Positions 7,439 to 15,973 of a stretch of DNA of 58,519 nt are shown here, piece after piece. Origin of the DNA: a bacterium (lineage in GTDB: Bacteria > Patescibacteriota > Saccharimonadia > Saccharimonadales > UBA4665); NCBI GenBank assembly GCA_021803105.1, contig JAJZMC010000011.1, forward strand, positions 1 to 58,519, read 5' to 3'. Each line of letters begins with the position of its first letter. The stretch's first letter is position 1. The notes under the pieces are model-generated. The model searched no databases, was not told where the DNA came from, and saw nothing but the letters and a program-made list of their open reading frames with translations. Position numbers and translations under genes: made by a program.

Positions 7439-9670
7439 CTATAAAACTGGCGGTAATGTACTTTCATTAGCATAATTACTACTAAGACAATTACTCATTA
7501 TCTGACATGTACTACTGGCCGGTATCCAAAATTCTGGCGAATTATTAAAAACTTCAGCTGAACCTGTACCTTTAATTTGATCACCAGCAGTTCTATCTAG
7601 ATTAATTGTATTTGCAAACACTGAACCATAAACAGTTAACTGATTATTACAAACTAAACTATTAGTTGATTCTGAATTTGTCAATAAATCATAACACGTT
7701 ATAAAACTATTATTAGTTGAATAAAAACCATGTAACTGAGTAACACTAGAAGCGACATTAATATTACCACCACTAGCAATAATATTAATTCTAGGTATGT
7801 TATTAATACTATACGGTCCATAGGTAATATTACTATCAATCGTTACACTTCCATTAACTAGTAAAGTAATGTCTTTACCACTGGCGATACTGTCACTTGC
7901 CATAACAGTCACTGAACCTGTCGCCTGATATATACCACTATTTAACACCGATAAATTAATATTATTGCCAATTGACTGAACGAAAGAAGATTTACTTAAA
8001 CTATTATAATAATTATTAAAACAGGGTAAAGACGTCAAGTGACCACCATAACTTATCGAACTGGTATTAGTATTGGAGAAAGTTAAGGTACTAGGGGGTG
8101 GTTGCCCACCTCCAAATTTTAAATCAGAAATAAAATTCGATATATTACCACTAGCAAATGCAGCCCCTTGAGCTCCTGCTCCAAAATAACTACCAATATT
8201 ATTATTCCAAGATTGAATTGCACTATTGGCTGTTGTTGAACAAGCCCCAGCAGTTGATACTTGATTACCAGCAGATATATCACCACTAGTAACCGTAAAA
8301 TATGGATGAGAAATAGGAACTGTCGAAGGTAATTGATCAGTAAAATCCATACTAGTAATAATCATGCCTGTTAGATCATAACTAGACTTAAGGTAAAACA
8401 ATAGAGTATTACCAACCTGACCAGTATTTATTTGACATGACCCTAAAGAAAAATCAAATAAATAATTATGATTATTAAAACCACCATTTTCATAATGCGT
8501 GTAAGCAGACGTAGGAGCCCATGTCATTTTATTAACCGGCTGAGCTTGTTGTCCAATATTTGAACCTACCGCATTAATTGGTACATTACCCTCAGCACTT
8601 AAATAACAACCATTTAACCTAATTGCTAAAACATTATCTGCCTGACCAGCAATTTGAAATGTTAAATTAGATTTATTAACATTTGATCCGGTATTAATAT
8701 AAAATTTATTGCGACTACCAACCGGAAAACTAGGATTATTAATACTATAGATATAGGTATTTGACGGAATATTACCCGTATAACTTTCTGTTATCTGACT
8801 AGTAGGATTATTTGGTGTTGCATAGATTGGTCCATATCCAGGTCCATTAGGATTAGTGATGCCATTAAAGGTAATGCCAGTTTGAGGATTAGGTAAATTA
8901 AAATTACCACTTGAATTATACATTTCTCCATCGGATGGATTAAAACATATTCCATTAGGGTGCACTGTTGGGCTATATAAATTGTTGATATCACTCGGTA
9001 CTATCGTAGGTATAGTACCACCATTACCATCTGGATCTAAATTACTATAGGCTCCTGGTCCGGTAGTTCCAGTCCATGGTCCATAATAAAAATAATATTC
9101 GTAATCATGACCAAATGTATCATTACCAATCCAACTAGCTTTAGGTGTAGTAAAAACATATGGATGAATATAAGTACCGGTCCACGGATAAACAGATAAT
9201 TGATTCCAAACATAAGGCACTAATTCTGTTCCAGCATATTGACCATTTGATACTGCTCCACTATAGTTACTAGGATTACCGGTAAAATAAGTAAACTGAG
9301 AATTATACTCATCTTCTCGATAAACAGGAGCTGGGAATTTCGGATGATTTGGTGTGCCGCTACCAGGCTGACAAGGATAATATCCGGCATTATTTGTAAC
9401 ATTTTCTAAAAGATAATGCTGATCAACAGAAAAAAGTGGTAATTTATGAAAATTATTGTCAACTCCAGTAGGGTATAATCCAGAAGTACAAATTTCATCA
9501 GGCCCTAAAGGACCACCATTACAATTATTAGTTGCAACATTAATAGTTACAACACCTCCGGCAGAATGTACAATATTTGTTTTAATAATAAAAAATAAAG
9601 AAAATATCAATAAAAAACCAGTTATGCCTATAAAAAGTTGAGTCGACTTAACTTTATAATTAAATTTCAT
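7439..9670 (-). CDS. Large exported surface protein next to the pilin operon
   Basis: The 743-residue protein has an N-terminal signal or membrane segment (about 10-30, FIGITGFLLIFSLFFIIKT) ending near VHSAGG, a plausible signal-peptidase site. The body is rich in Gly, Asn, Ser, Tyr and aromatic motifs (YYPC, YFTG, PYVWNQ, FYYGPW). The last 200 residues look like a beta-helical repeat: GSVTVMASDSIASG, SVTIDSNITYG, GNINVASSVTQLHGFY, LTVYGSVFANTI, similar to polymer-forming or stacked-strand surface domains. Such genes often accompany type IV pili in CPR genomes. A pilus-tip adhesin or host-contact protein is a reasonable inference, unproven. It is convergent with the pilin operon and divergent from the 9871 operon. 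Confidence 0.65.
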   Translation of the reverse strand: MKFNYKVKSTQLFIGITGFLLIFSLFFIIKTNIVHSAGGVVTINVATNNCNGGPLGPDEICTSGLYPTGVDNNFHKLPLFSVDQHYLLENVTNNAGYYPCQPGSGTPNHPKFPAPVYREDEYNSQFTYFTGNPSNYSGAVSNGQYAGTELVPYVWNQLSVYPWTGTYIHPYVFTTPKASWIGNDTFGHDYEYYFYYGPWTGTTGPGAYSNLDPDGNGGTIPTIVPSDINNLYSPTVHPNGICFNPSDGEMYNSSGNFNLPNPQTGITFNGITNPNGPGYGPIYATPNNPTSQITESYTGNIPSNTYIYSINNPSFPVGSRNKFYINTGSNVNKSNLTFQIAGQADNVLAIRLNGCYLSAEGNVPINAVGSNIGQQAQPVNKMTWAPTSAYTHYENGGFNNHNYLFDFSLGSCQINTGQVGNTLLFYLKSSYDLTGMIITSMDFTDQLPSTVPISHPYFTVTSGDISAGNQVSTAGACSTTANSAIQSWNNNIGSYFGAGAQGAAFASGNISNFISDLKFGGGQPPPSTLTFSNTNTSSISYGGHLTSLPCFNNYYNSLSKSSFVQSIGNNINLSVLNSGIYQATGSVTVMASDSIASGKDITLLVNGSVTIDSNITYGPYSINNIPRINIIASGGNINVASSVTQLHGFYSTNNSFITCYDLLTNSESTNSLVCNNQLTVYGSVFANTINLDRTAGDQIKGTGSAEVFNNSPEFWIPASSTCQIMSNCLSSNYANESTLPPVL

Positions 9671-9756
9671 GTTTTATTTATTTTAATTATTAACATAATT
9701 ATCCGTAAAAAGACTCTTACATTTTACCATAATAACTATCTTAAACTTTTGAAACT

Positions 9757-9779
9757 AACATTTAGGAACATTTAGGAAC
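9757..9779. repeat. Two-copy 10-base tandem repeat upstream of the 9871 promoter
   Basis: AACATTTAGG occurs twice in tandem (9757-9766, 9767-9776), followed by AAC. The period is one DNA helical turn and the pair lies about 40 bases upstream of the -35 box, so a regulator could bind both copies on one face. Confidence 0.5.
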
Positions 9780-9816
9780 GATAATATTGACAATTACTAA
9801 ATATTATTATTTGATA

Positions 9817-9845
9817 TTGACTTTCTCTACTTTCTATAGTATAAT
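9817..9845 (+). promoter_or_regulatory. Promoter of the 9871-11431 operon
   Basis: TTGACT (9817-9822), a 17-base spacer and TATAAT (9840-9845) form a near-consensus sigma70 promoter. A ribosome binding site AGGAG follows at about 9860, before the ATG at 9871. Confidence 0.8.
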
Positions 9846-9870
9846 TTTAGTAACTTAACAGGAGTTTTCT

Positions 9871-10404
9871 ATGGCTAAATCTACCTACTCACATGAGTTA
9901 TCTAAACCAATTTTAGATCAATCAAATAATCATAAAAAACCTGAAAATAAATCTTTTTCGAGACGATTTATGCCAAAAATTATTCTTGGCATGTTAGCTA
10001 TTGGTGCCGGATTTACAGCCTATAACACTTTAAATAATCGAATTAAAGAAGCCCATTCTGAATCAAAAATTGCTGAAATCCTAGGTAATAGCGGTATTAT
10101 TAATGTTCATAAAATTTCAAATGTTTCTTCAAATGGTAGGAAAGCAATTGTTGAGATTAATGTCTCACCTAATAAAAACCAAACGTGTTATGTTGCTATG
10201 AATTATCTTAATCAAAACAATCAACCATCACTAAGTTTAAGTTACAATGATGCTTTAGGAAATACCATTAGCGCTAAAGTCGATCAAATGACCAATGCTT
10301 ATTCTGAAGCTCAAGCTACACATAATATATATTCACTTCTTCCCAAGGGTCCTAATAATAGTATCTGTCATACTTTAAATTCTAATCCAACAAAAAAAGG
10401 TTAA
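9871..10404 (+). CDS. Membrane-anchored exported protein of unknown function
   Basis: This 177-residue protein has a basic N-terminus (FSRRFMPK near 30-37), one membrane helix at about 38-55 (IILGMLAIGAGFTAYNTL) and an outside domain of about 120 residues. I recognise no family. The start is well supported by a Shine-Dalgarno and a near-consensus promoter. It lies 7 bases before the lysozyme-like gene, so they are co-transcribed and may act together at the cell envelope. Two Cys (QTCYVA and SICHTL) in the outside part could form a disulfide. Confidence 0.6.
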   Translation: MAKSTYSHELSKPILDQSNNHKKPENKSFSRRFMPKIILGMLAIGAGFTAYNTLNNRIKEAHSESKIAEILGNSGIINVHKISNVSSNGRKAIVEINVSPNKNQTCYVAMNYLNQNNQPSLSLSYNDALGNTISAKVDQMTNAYSEAQATHNIYSLLPKGPNNSICHTLNSNPTKKG

Positions 10405-10411
10405 ATCAATA

Positions 10412-11431
10412 ATGTCTATTTCGGTAGAAAATCAAACTAACATCAATGAAGTTAGTAATGAGATAGCTACTAGATCCTACTTAAACTTGCGGCGTATCAG
10501 CACAATTGGTTTATTGGCTTTAGTAGGAACTGGCGGTGTATTTATTTCGTCAATCAAAAAAGATTTAACTACTGACGTTAATTATTTAACTCATCCAGTG
10601 ACGTTAACCGAATCTAAACCTTATCTTACAACACCCACCATCCCTGCAACTAGTAAAGTCTTAGCTCCCATTTACACCAATAGCGTTACCACTACCACAA
10701 GTCCTTTACCAGAAGTTAATTATTCAATCGGCCCAATTTTACCAATTGGTAATTTTCCAAAAATTAATCAAGTTAAACTAGATAAAATAATTTTTAATAA
10801 CGAAAAAATTATTACAAACGAACACCCACCATTTACAGTTGAAGAATTTGCTGCTACCACTATTGCCGAATTAGCTCTTCAAAAAAACATTCCAATTAAA
10901 AATGCTTTGACTCAAGATCATTTAAACGCCTTAATTACTTGGATGTGGGCTGAAGGTGGCGATATTAACAATAACAACAAATTTAACCCCTTAAATACTG
11001 GAATTAATCTACCAAAATATATTGCCGGACAACCAAACTATAATGGAAACCAATCCTTTAAATCCTATCGAGATGGTATTATGGCGACTGTTTTGACTCT
11101 TTCACTTCCTCAATTTAGTCGTTTAGCAAATTGTTTACTAGATAAAAATACTACTACAACAGATTTTTTTAATGCCCTTACTAATTATCAACAATACCCA
11201 AATAATGTTTATTGGGCTCAATCCGATACTAATAATTCTGCTATGGGATGGTCTCAAAATAATTATTTAAATAATTTAATGACTATTGCAAAACAAGTTA
11301 AAACAAATTATACCCATTACGCTGGTTTAGAAATAGGTGTTGGACCGTTAACAGAAAAAAACAATATTTCTTATCCTCAAAAAGTAAAAAATGCTAGTGG
11401 CTACCTTTATCAATTCACCAAAAAAGCCTAA
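10412..11431 (+). CDS. Exported lysozyme-like peptidoglycan hydrolase
   Basis: The 339-residue protein has an N-terminal membrane anchor (about 29-48), a Pro/Thr-rich linker (about 55-125) and a C-terminal domain from about 145 on. That domain carries ALITWMWAEGGDIN, KFNPLNTG, FKSYRDGIMATVLTL and YWAQSD. The pattern W-x-x-x-EGG ... FNPLNT ... Y-x-x-x-x-G-I-x-A-T-x-x-TL is typical of lysozyme or glucosaminidase-like domains in actinobacterial and phage cell-wall hydrolases; the Glu of EGG is the likely acid. A small ectosymbiont could use it to remodel its own wall or that of an actinobacterial host. Enzymatic identity is inferred from motifs. Confidence 0.65.
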   Translation: MSISVENQTNINEVSNEIATRSYLNLRRISTIGLLALVGTGGVFISSIKKDLTTDVNYLTHPVTLTESKPYLTTPTIPATSKVLAPIYTNSVTTTTSPLPEVNYSIGPILPIGNFPKINQVKLDKIIFNNEKIITNEHPPFTVEEFAATTIAELALQKNIPIKNALTQDHLNALITWMWAEGGDINNNNKFNPLNTGINLPKYIAGQPNYNGNQSFKSYRDGIMATVLTLSLPQFSRLANCLLDKNTTTTDFFNALTNYQQYPNNVYWAQSDTNNSAMGWSQNNYLNNLMTIAKQVKTNYTHYAGLEIGVGPLTEKNNISYPQKVKNASGYLYQFTKKA

Positions 11432-11441
11432 AAACTAGCTA

Positions 11442-12173
11442 CTACACACTAACTGCTAATCTGTGCGCACTATTCATTCCCTCGTATAACTGATCAGTTA
11501 TTGGTTGAAAAAATTTTACTACATCCCGAATGCGCATAGTTTTTAGCTCTTCTACATCAATTTTCTCAACATCTATCGGTGTACCAAAAGCAACACTTAT
11601 TTCATGATGATGATCTTTTGCTGTACCATGAATTCCAGCTGGTACAATTGGTATACTATACATCGATGCAAGAATTGCAGTACCGATTTTAATATTTTTC
11701 CTATCAAGATCAAGATGGTCTTGCCCACTATTACGAGTTCCTTCTGAAAATATTCCTAAAACACTCCCAGCTGTTATAACGCGACCAATATGATTGATCG
11801 TTTCAATTTGATCCCAAATCATTCTTTTATCTTCTCGATCTATTGGGAAAATTCCAACTGCTGAAAAGAAAGACCCTACAATATATGATGCCGGTTTAAA
11901 ATAAGGCACCATATTATATAATTCTTTCTTACCAACAAAGTTAATGCGTTTTTTAGCTACATCTTTATAGGCAATCGCTAAAGGGGCCACGTCAAAGCCT
12001 GATTCATGATTGGAAGCTACTATATGTGGACCAGGTAAATCTTTAATATTTTCTTCACCATAAACCGTAAGACCACCACGATATCTTACTATTCCACGAA
12101 TAGCTGTGTTTAAAACTGCATCATAAAATAATGGATGGATTAAGGTTTCTTTGTTGTATGGTACTTTTACCAT
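11442..12173 (-). CDS. plsC: 1-acyl-sn-glycerol-3-phosphate acyltransferase
   Basis: The enzyme would acylate lysophosphatidic acid at the membrane to make phosphatidic acid. The sequence has SNHESGFD (the H-x4-D catalytic motif) near residue 61 and FSEGTR (usual form FPEGTR, glycerol-phosphate binding) about 75 residues later. Both identify the PlsC/LPLAT superfamily. The frame extends 7 codons upstream to a GTG, but the ATG at 12173 is preferred. A promoter TTTACA (12206-12211)-17-TATAAT (12183-12188) would start transcription 0-3 bases before that ATG, making it nearly leaderless. The substrate could also be a lysolipid scavenged from a host, since CPR cells usually lack full fatty-acid synthesis. 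Confidence 0.88.
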   Translation of the reverse strand: MVKVPYNKETLIHPLFYDAVLNTAIRGIVRYRGGLTVYGEENIKDLPGPHIVASNHESGFDVAPLAIAYKDVAKKRINFVGKKELYNMVPYFKPASYIVGSFFSAVGIFPIDREDKRMIWDQIETINHIGRVITAGSVLGIFSEGTRNSGQDHLDLDRKNIKIGTAILASMYSIPIVPAGIHGTAKDHHHEISVAFGTPIDVEKIDVEELKTMRIRDVVKFFQPITDQLYEGMNSAHRLAVSV

Positions 12174-12182
12174 AATAAGTAT

Positions 12183-12211
12183 ATTATATAACACTATTTA
12201 CATTATGTAAA
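12183..12211 (-). promoter_or_regulatory. plsC promoter overlapped by a palindrome
   Basis: TTTACA-17-TATAAT on the minus strand. The -35 box lies inside a perfect 15-base palindrome, TTTACAT-T-ATGTAAA (12197-12211). Its half-site ATGTAAA resembles the half-sites at the fur promoter in opposite arrangement. Confidence 0.6.
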
Positions 12212-12245
12212 ATATCAAGACTAGCAGACTAATAACAACAAGTAA

Positions 12246-12893
12246 TTAAAACCAGCCCTTAGTATTTTGTATTAATTCTTTTTGTTTACTTCGTCTAGAT
12301 AAAAAATCATTATAGATCATAGCATATAAAACGGACTTTTTCTTATTATTTTGATTATCATTAAATTTAGCAGTCATAATTTTACTTAATCCACTAAGTG
12401 CTAAAACTTGATGAATTTGTTTTGGAGAAGTTATTGGTTCGGTAGTCCAAGCTTTTTTACTATCATATCTTTTCCATAAACTACCAGAACGAAATAATAA
12501 ATCTTTATAACTATCTACCAAAAGCTGAGGATCTTCATTTTTATCAATCCAGGCTTTAATATGAGGATTTGCATATGGATAGGCAACCCGAAAAGTCTTA
12601 AAAGGTAATTTAGAAAATCGATATCTTTGTAATAATAATTCCGTTTGCATGTAAGCTGAACCAACAATATCTCCCTTTTTATTAATTACCACAAAGCATT
12701 CTTTTGTTGGTTGTTTTGCTTCATTATAACTATCTAGCTCTTGAACTTCACCGCTCAAATTTCTTTTTAATAATTCTTGACGATTATTGATAACAAGTTC
12801 ATGAAGTCTACTAACTAAACTTTGAGCATTAAAATCTGAATAAGGGTACAATACCTCTGGTACATTAGCAATTTCTCGATAAATATCAATCAT
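12246..12893 (-). CDS. Unknown cytoplasmic protein, 215 residues
   Basis: I do not recognise this protein. It has no signal peptide or membrane helix and is rich in charged residues. A stretch near 65-80 (CFVVINKKGDIVGSAYM) looks like two beta strands joined by a turn, as in GNAT-fold proteins (strands 2-3 of an acetyltransferase), but the acetyl-CoA loop (R/Q-x-x-G-x-G/A) is not evident. The C-terminus is basic (NNKKKSVLYAMIY...SRRSKQKE). It is next to plsC on the same strand with about 70 bases between, and may be transcribed separately. A GNAT-like fold is only a suggestion. Confidence 0.5.
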   Translation of the reverse strand: MIDIYREIANVPEVLYPYSDFNAQSLVSRLHELVINNRQELLKRNLSGEVQELDSYNEAKQPTKECFVVINKKGDIVGSAYMQTELLLQRYRFSKLPFKTFRVAYPYANPHIKAWIDKNEDPQLLVDSYKDLLFRSGSLWKRYDSKKAWTTEPITSPKQIHQVLALSGLSKIMTAKFNDNQNNKKKSVLYAMIYNDFLSRRSKQKELIQNTKGWF

Positions 12894-12998
12894 ATTTTTC
12901 TCAACTATTAATATATTAAAATATTTTGATTAATTAGTCAAAACTATCTATTAGTCAAACACCAACAAAAAGCGTATAATGTATTGATAAAGGGTTTT

Positions 12999-13496
12999 AT
13001 GCAACAATACGTTATTTCTATATTTCCAGATAACACAAAATTATACATTAATTTAATTAATTCACCAGCTGGTCAGTATATTAATAGACGACCATACTTA
13101 ATTAATATTCTTAAAGAATTAATTCAATCAGATAAATTAGAACACCAAGTTGGATCACAAGAAATCGACACTGGAAAAATAATTGGTAATACTGACATTA
13201 TCGATACTACCGACAAAGATGTTATTTATTATGCTAAACCATACAAAAAAGATTACTTTTCAAAATTTGCCAAGAACCGTTACCCATTACCCAGTTCAAA
13301 ACTATCAATTATTCTCAAAAAGAACAATGAAACTGATTATATCCTTCAAGATATTTGGATTGGTCCACTTTATCCCTTATTTCCAAATAATAAAGAGGCA
13401 TCTTTAGAAAGTAAATCATATTGGAATTCTCACGCTTTAGCTCAAGATTCTAAAAACATTCAAAGTAGCACTATAACAAAAATTTGCCCTTATTAA
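12999..13496 (+). CDS. Unknown small protein upstream of kup
   Basis: The 165-residue protein has no recognised family, signal peptide or membrane helix. The frame begins at a TTG (12984), but the ATG at 12999 fits better. A TATAAT box at 12975-12980 puts transcription start near 12987, and a weak AAAGGG ribosome site lies just before the ATG. It ends 23 bases before the potassium transporter gene and is probably co-transcribed. The sequence has an LPSSKLSIILKKNNETDYILQDIWIGPLYP segment suggestive of beta structure. Its role is unknown. Confidence 0.5.
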   Translation: MQQYVISIFPDNTKLYINLINSPAGQYINRRPYLINILKELIQSDKLEHQVGSQEIDTGKIIGNTDIIDTTDKDVIYYAKPYKKDYFSKFAKNRYPLPSSKLSIILKKNNETDYILQDIWIGPLYPLFPNNKEASLESKSYWNSHALAQDSKNIQSSTITKICPY

Positions 13497-13519
13497 ATAA
13501 CAACTAAGCTCAACCCATT

Positions 13520-15412
13520 ATGAATAGATCAAAAAAAGGCATGATAGGATTATCAATAGCAGCGCTTGGGGTTGTTTTTGGTGATATTGGAACCAGTCCT
13601 CTTTATGTTATGAGTACCGCTTTTGGAAAAATTGGCTATCATTTAAAAATTAATCAGGATAACATCTATGGAGTCGTTTCATTAATAATTTGGTCATTAG
13701 TTATAATTGTATCAATTCAATTTATCAGTTTTTTAATGCGAGCCGATAACGCCGGTGAAGGTGGTATATTATCATTAGTAGCCCTATTAAAAGATAAACT
13801 AGCAAATCATAAATATCGAAATTATTTTATTTTACTAGGCGTATTTGGAGTAGCCTTATTTTTTGGTGACAGTACAATTACACCAGCAATTTCTGTTTTA
13901 TCAGCCGTAGAAGGCATCAAAATAATTACTCCTGGACTTAATTCTTTTGTTATACCCATAACAATTGGCATTATAATAGCTCTTTTTTTATTACAGAAAA
14001 AGGGAACTGGTTATATTGGTCACCTATTTGGACCAATAATGTTAACATGGTTTAGCGTCATTGCCTTAGGAGGTTTTTGGCGAATTATTATATATCCCAA
14101 TATACTAATTGCTCTTTCACCTCTTACTGGAATTAACTTCATGTTATCGCATCTGTCAATTGCTTTCATATCAATGGGAGCAGTTGTGCTAGCTATTACT
14201 GGATCAGAAGCTTTATATGCCGATTTAGGACATTTTGGCAGAAAACCAATATCAAAAGCTTGGTTTTTTGTTGTATTCCCATCGTTAGTTTTATGCTATT
14301 TAGGAGAAGGCGCCTTGTTATTATCTAATCAAAGTACTGCTCTAAATCCTTTTTTCTTATTATTCCCAAAAATATTAACAATACCAATCATTATTTTAGC
14401 TACTGTGGCTACTATCATTGCTTCTCAGTCTGTCATTTCAGGTGCGTTTTCACTTATTAAACAAGCGATCCAACTAAATTTCCTACCAAAAATGTCAATT
14501 CGTCATACTTCAGAAAAGGAAATTGGCCAAGTTTATTTACCTTTCATTAATTTAATTCTATTTGGAATGGTCGTTTTTCTTGTCATATTTTTCAAATCTT
14601 CAGCTAATTTAGCCAATGCCTTTGGAATGGCAGTTAGTGGAACTTTATTAATTGACGCTATCTTATATCTAGTTTTGATTTCAGAAGTATTTTATCAATC
14701 AAAATATAAATTATTATTAATAAGTCTGATACTTTTACCATTAGACATACTGTTCGTTTTAAGTAATTTATCAAAATTTTTTCAAGGTGGTTATATTCCA
14801 ATTATAATCAGCATTATAATTTTTGAACTAATTCTAACCTGGATTAAAGGTCAAATAATTATCGTAAAAGAACGAAGATCTCTCGAAGGTCCAATTCAAA
14901 AATTCATTGATCAAATTCACAATACAAAACCAGCCATTAAAAGAATACCTGGTACTGGTATTTATATTGGCCATCACATTGATCTAACTCCTCTTGCCTT
15001 ACATGCCACCTTTAATGAACTACAACAACTTCAAGAAAAAGTTATTATTGTATCTGTAAAACTAATAAATCAAGCCCACGTCAATGACGATAATAGAGCA
15101 ATTATTGACAATCTTAACTATACCAACGATGGTATTTCGCACGTTATACTAAACTATGGCTTTCATGATCATGTAAATATTCCTGAAGCACTGAAAAGAA
15201 TAAACCATTCAAACGCAGAGCTTAATGCAAATCTTAATAAAGCTTCATACTTTATATCCCTAAGCGAAATTGTTCCATCCAAACGACATAATTTATCTTG
15301 GTGGCGTAAAACTTTATATATTTTTATGACAAAAAATGCCATATCAACCAGTGAATTCTATAAATTACCTTTAAACCAAACTGTTGAAATAAGATATTTA
15401 ATAAACCTATAG
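13520..15412 (+). CDS. kup: KUP/HAK-family potassium uptake permease
   Basis: This protein would import K+ with H+ across the cytoplasmic membrane. Its 630 residues match the family length. It opens with GMIGLSIAALGVVFGDIGTSPLYV, the signature first helix (G-x-V-[FY]-GDIGTSPLY) that contributes the ion path. GVALFFGDSTITPAISVLSAVEG (helix 3) and ITGSEALYADLGHFGRKPI are also canonical. About 12 hydrophobic segments fill residues 1-460, and a soluble C-terminal domain follows. The gene follows the unknown 12999 gene closely. KUP-type uptake works at low external pH in other bacteria, which would suit acidic or host-surface habitats, but this is inference. Confidence 0.95.
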   Translation: MNRSKKGMIGLSIAALGVVFGDIGTSPLYVMSTAFGKIGYHLKINQDNIYGVVSLIIWSLVIIVSIQFISFLMRADNAGEGGILSLVALLKDKLANHKYRNYFILLGVFGVALFFGDSTITPAISVLSAVEGIKIITPGLNSFVIPITIGIIIALFLLQKKGTGYIGHLFGPIMLTWFSVIALGGFWRIIIYPNILIALSPLTGINFMLSHLSIAFISMGAVVLAITGSEALYADLGHFGRKPISKAWFFVVFPSLVLCYLGEGALLLSNQSTALNPFFLLFPKILTIPIIILATVATIIASQSVISGAFSLIKQAIQLNFLPKMSIRHTSEKEIGQVYLPFINLILFGMVVFLVIFFKSSANLANAFGMAVSGTLLIDAILYLVLISEVFYQSKYKLLLISLILLPLDILFVLSNLSKFFQGGYIPIIISIIIFELILTWIKGQIIIVKERRSLEGPIQKFIDQIHNTKPAIKRIPGTGIYIGHHIDLTPLALHATFNELQQLQEKVIIVSVKLINQAHVNDDNRAIIDNLNYTNDGISHVILNYGFHDHVNIPEALKRINHSNAELNANLNKASYFISLSEIVPSKRHNLSWWRKTLYIFMTKNAISTSEFYKLPLNQTVEIRYLINL

Positions 15413-15500
15413 CTAATCAAAAATTATTCTTTTCAGTTCTTAATCAGAATAAGTTATTAAAATGCATGATATAATTAGATTATAAAAGGAGTAACGTATC

Positions 15501-15956
15501 ATGCAAGACGATGCTACAAAAAATAACTACGATCATTCTCACACTCATCATTGTCATTCATCAAAACATAAACTTGTTCTGATAGTTATAATACTGATTT
15601 TAATGTTTGGAAGCTTTATATTTGGATTTGGCGTCGGACGATTCTCTAAAAACATGATGGGATCAAACCGACACAGATTTATGAAATCTTACACGTATAG
15701 ATCATCAATGTTTAATAACAATAACAGTTTAAGTTATAATGCAAATATTAATACCGCTTCATTACAAGGTGTCGTCACAGCTAAAAATGGCAACTTAATT
15801 ACTGTCATTGGTAATGGTACAACTAATAATGTAACGACTAATAGTTCCACTCAGTATATTGGCGGTAATAGCGTAGCAATCAACGATACTGTAATAGTGG
15901 TTGGTGAGTATAATAACAATACTTTTATCGCTCAAACAATTGAAATAAATCCTTAA
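15501..15956 (+). CDS. Membrane-anchored protein with DUF5666-like OB domain
   Basis: The 151-residue protein has a His-rich N-terminus (DHSHTHHCHSSKH, about 11-23) that could bind metal. One membrane helix spans about 25-46 (LVLIVIILILMFGSFIFGFGVG), followed by an Asn/Ser-rich linker. The C-terminal beta domain (about 90-151) has SLQGVVTAKNGNLITVIGNG and VAINDTVIVVGEYNNNTFIAQTIEI. That arrangement resembles DUF5666-type small beta-barrels found in exported CPR proteins. The ribosome binding site AAAGGAG at about 15485 supports the start. It precedes yvcK by 17 bases. Role unknown. Confidence 0.6.
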   Translation: MQDDATKNNYDHSHTHHCHSSKHKLVLIVIILILMFGSFIFGFGVGRFSKNMMGSNRHRFMKSYTYRSSMFNNNNSLSYNANINTASLQGVVTAKNGNLITVIGNGTTNNVTTNSSTQYIGGNSVAINDTVIVVGEYNNNTFIAQTIEINP

Positions 15957-15973
15957 ACTAATAAATCATACTT

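Noticed and set aside
8791-9402. Frames of 60-67 codons on the minus strand inside the 743-residue gene
   Set aside because: They are alternative-frame shadows of the long surface protein gene with no start signals of their own.
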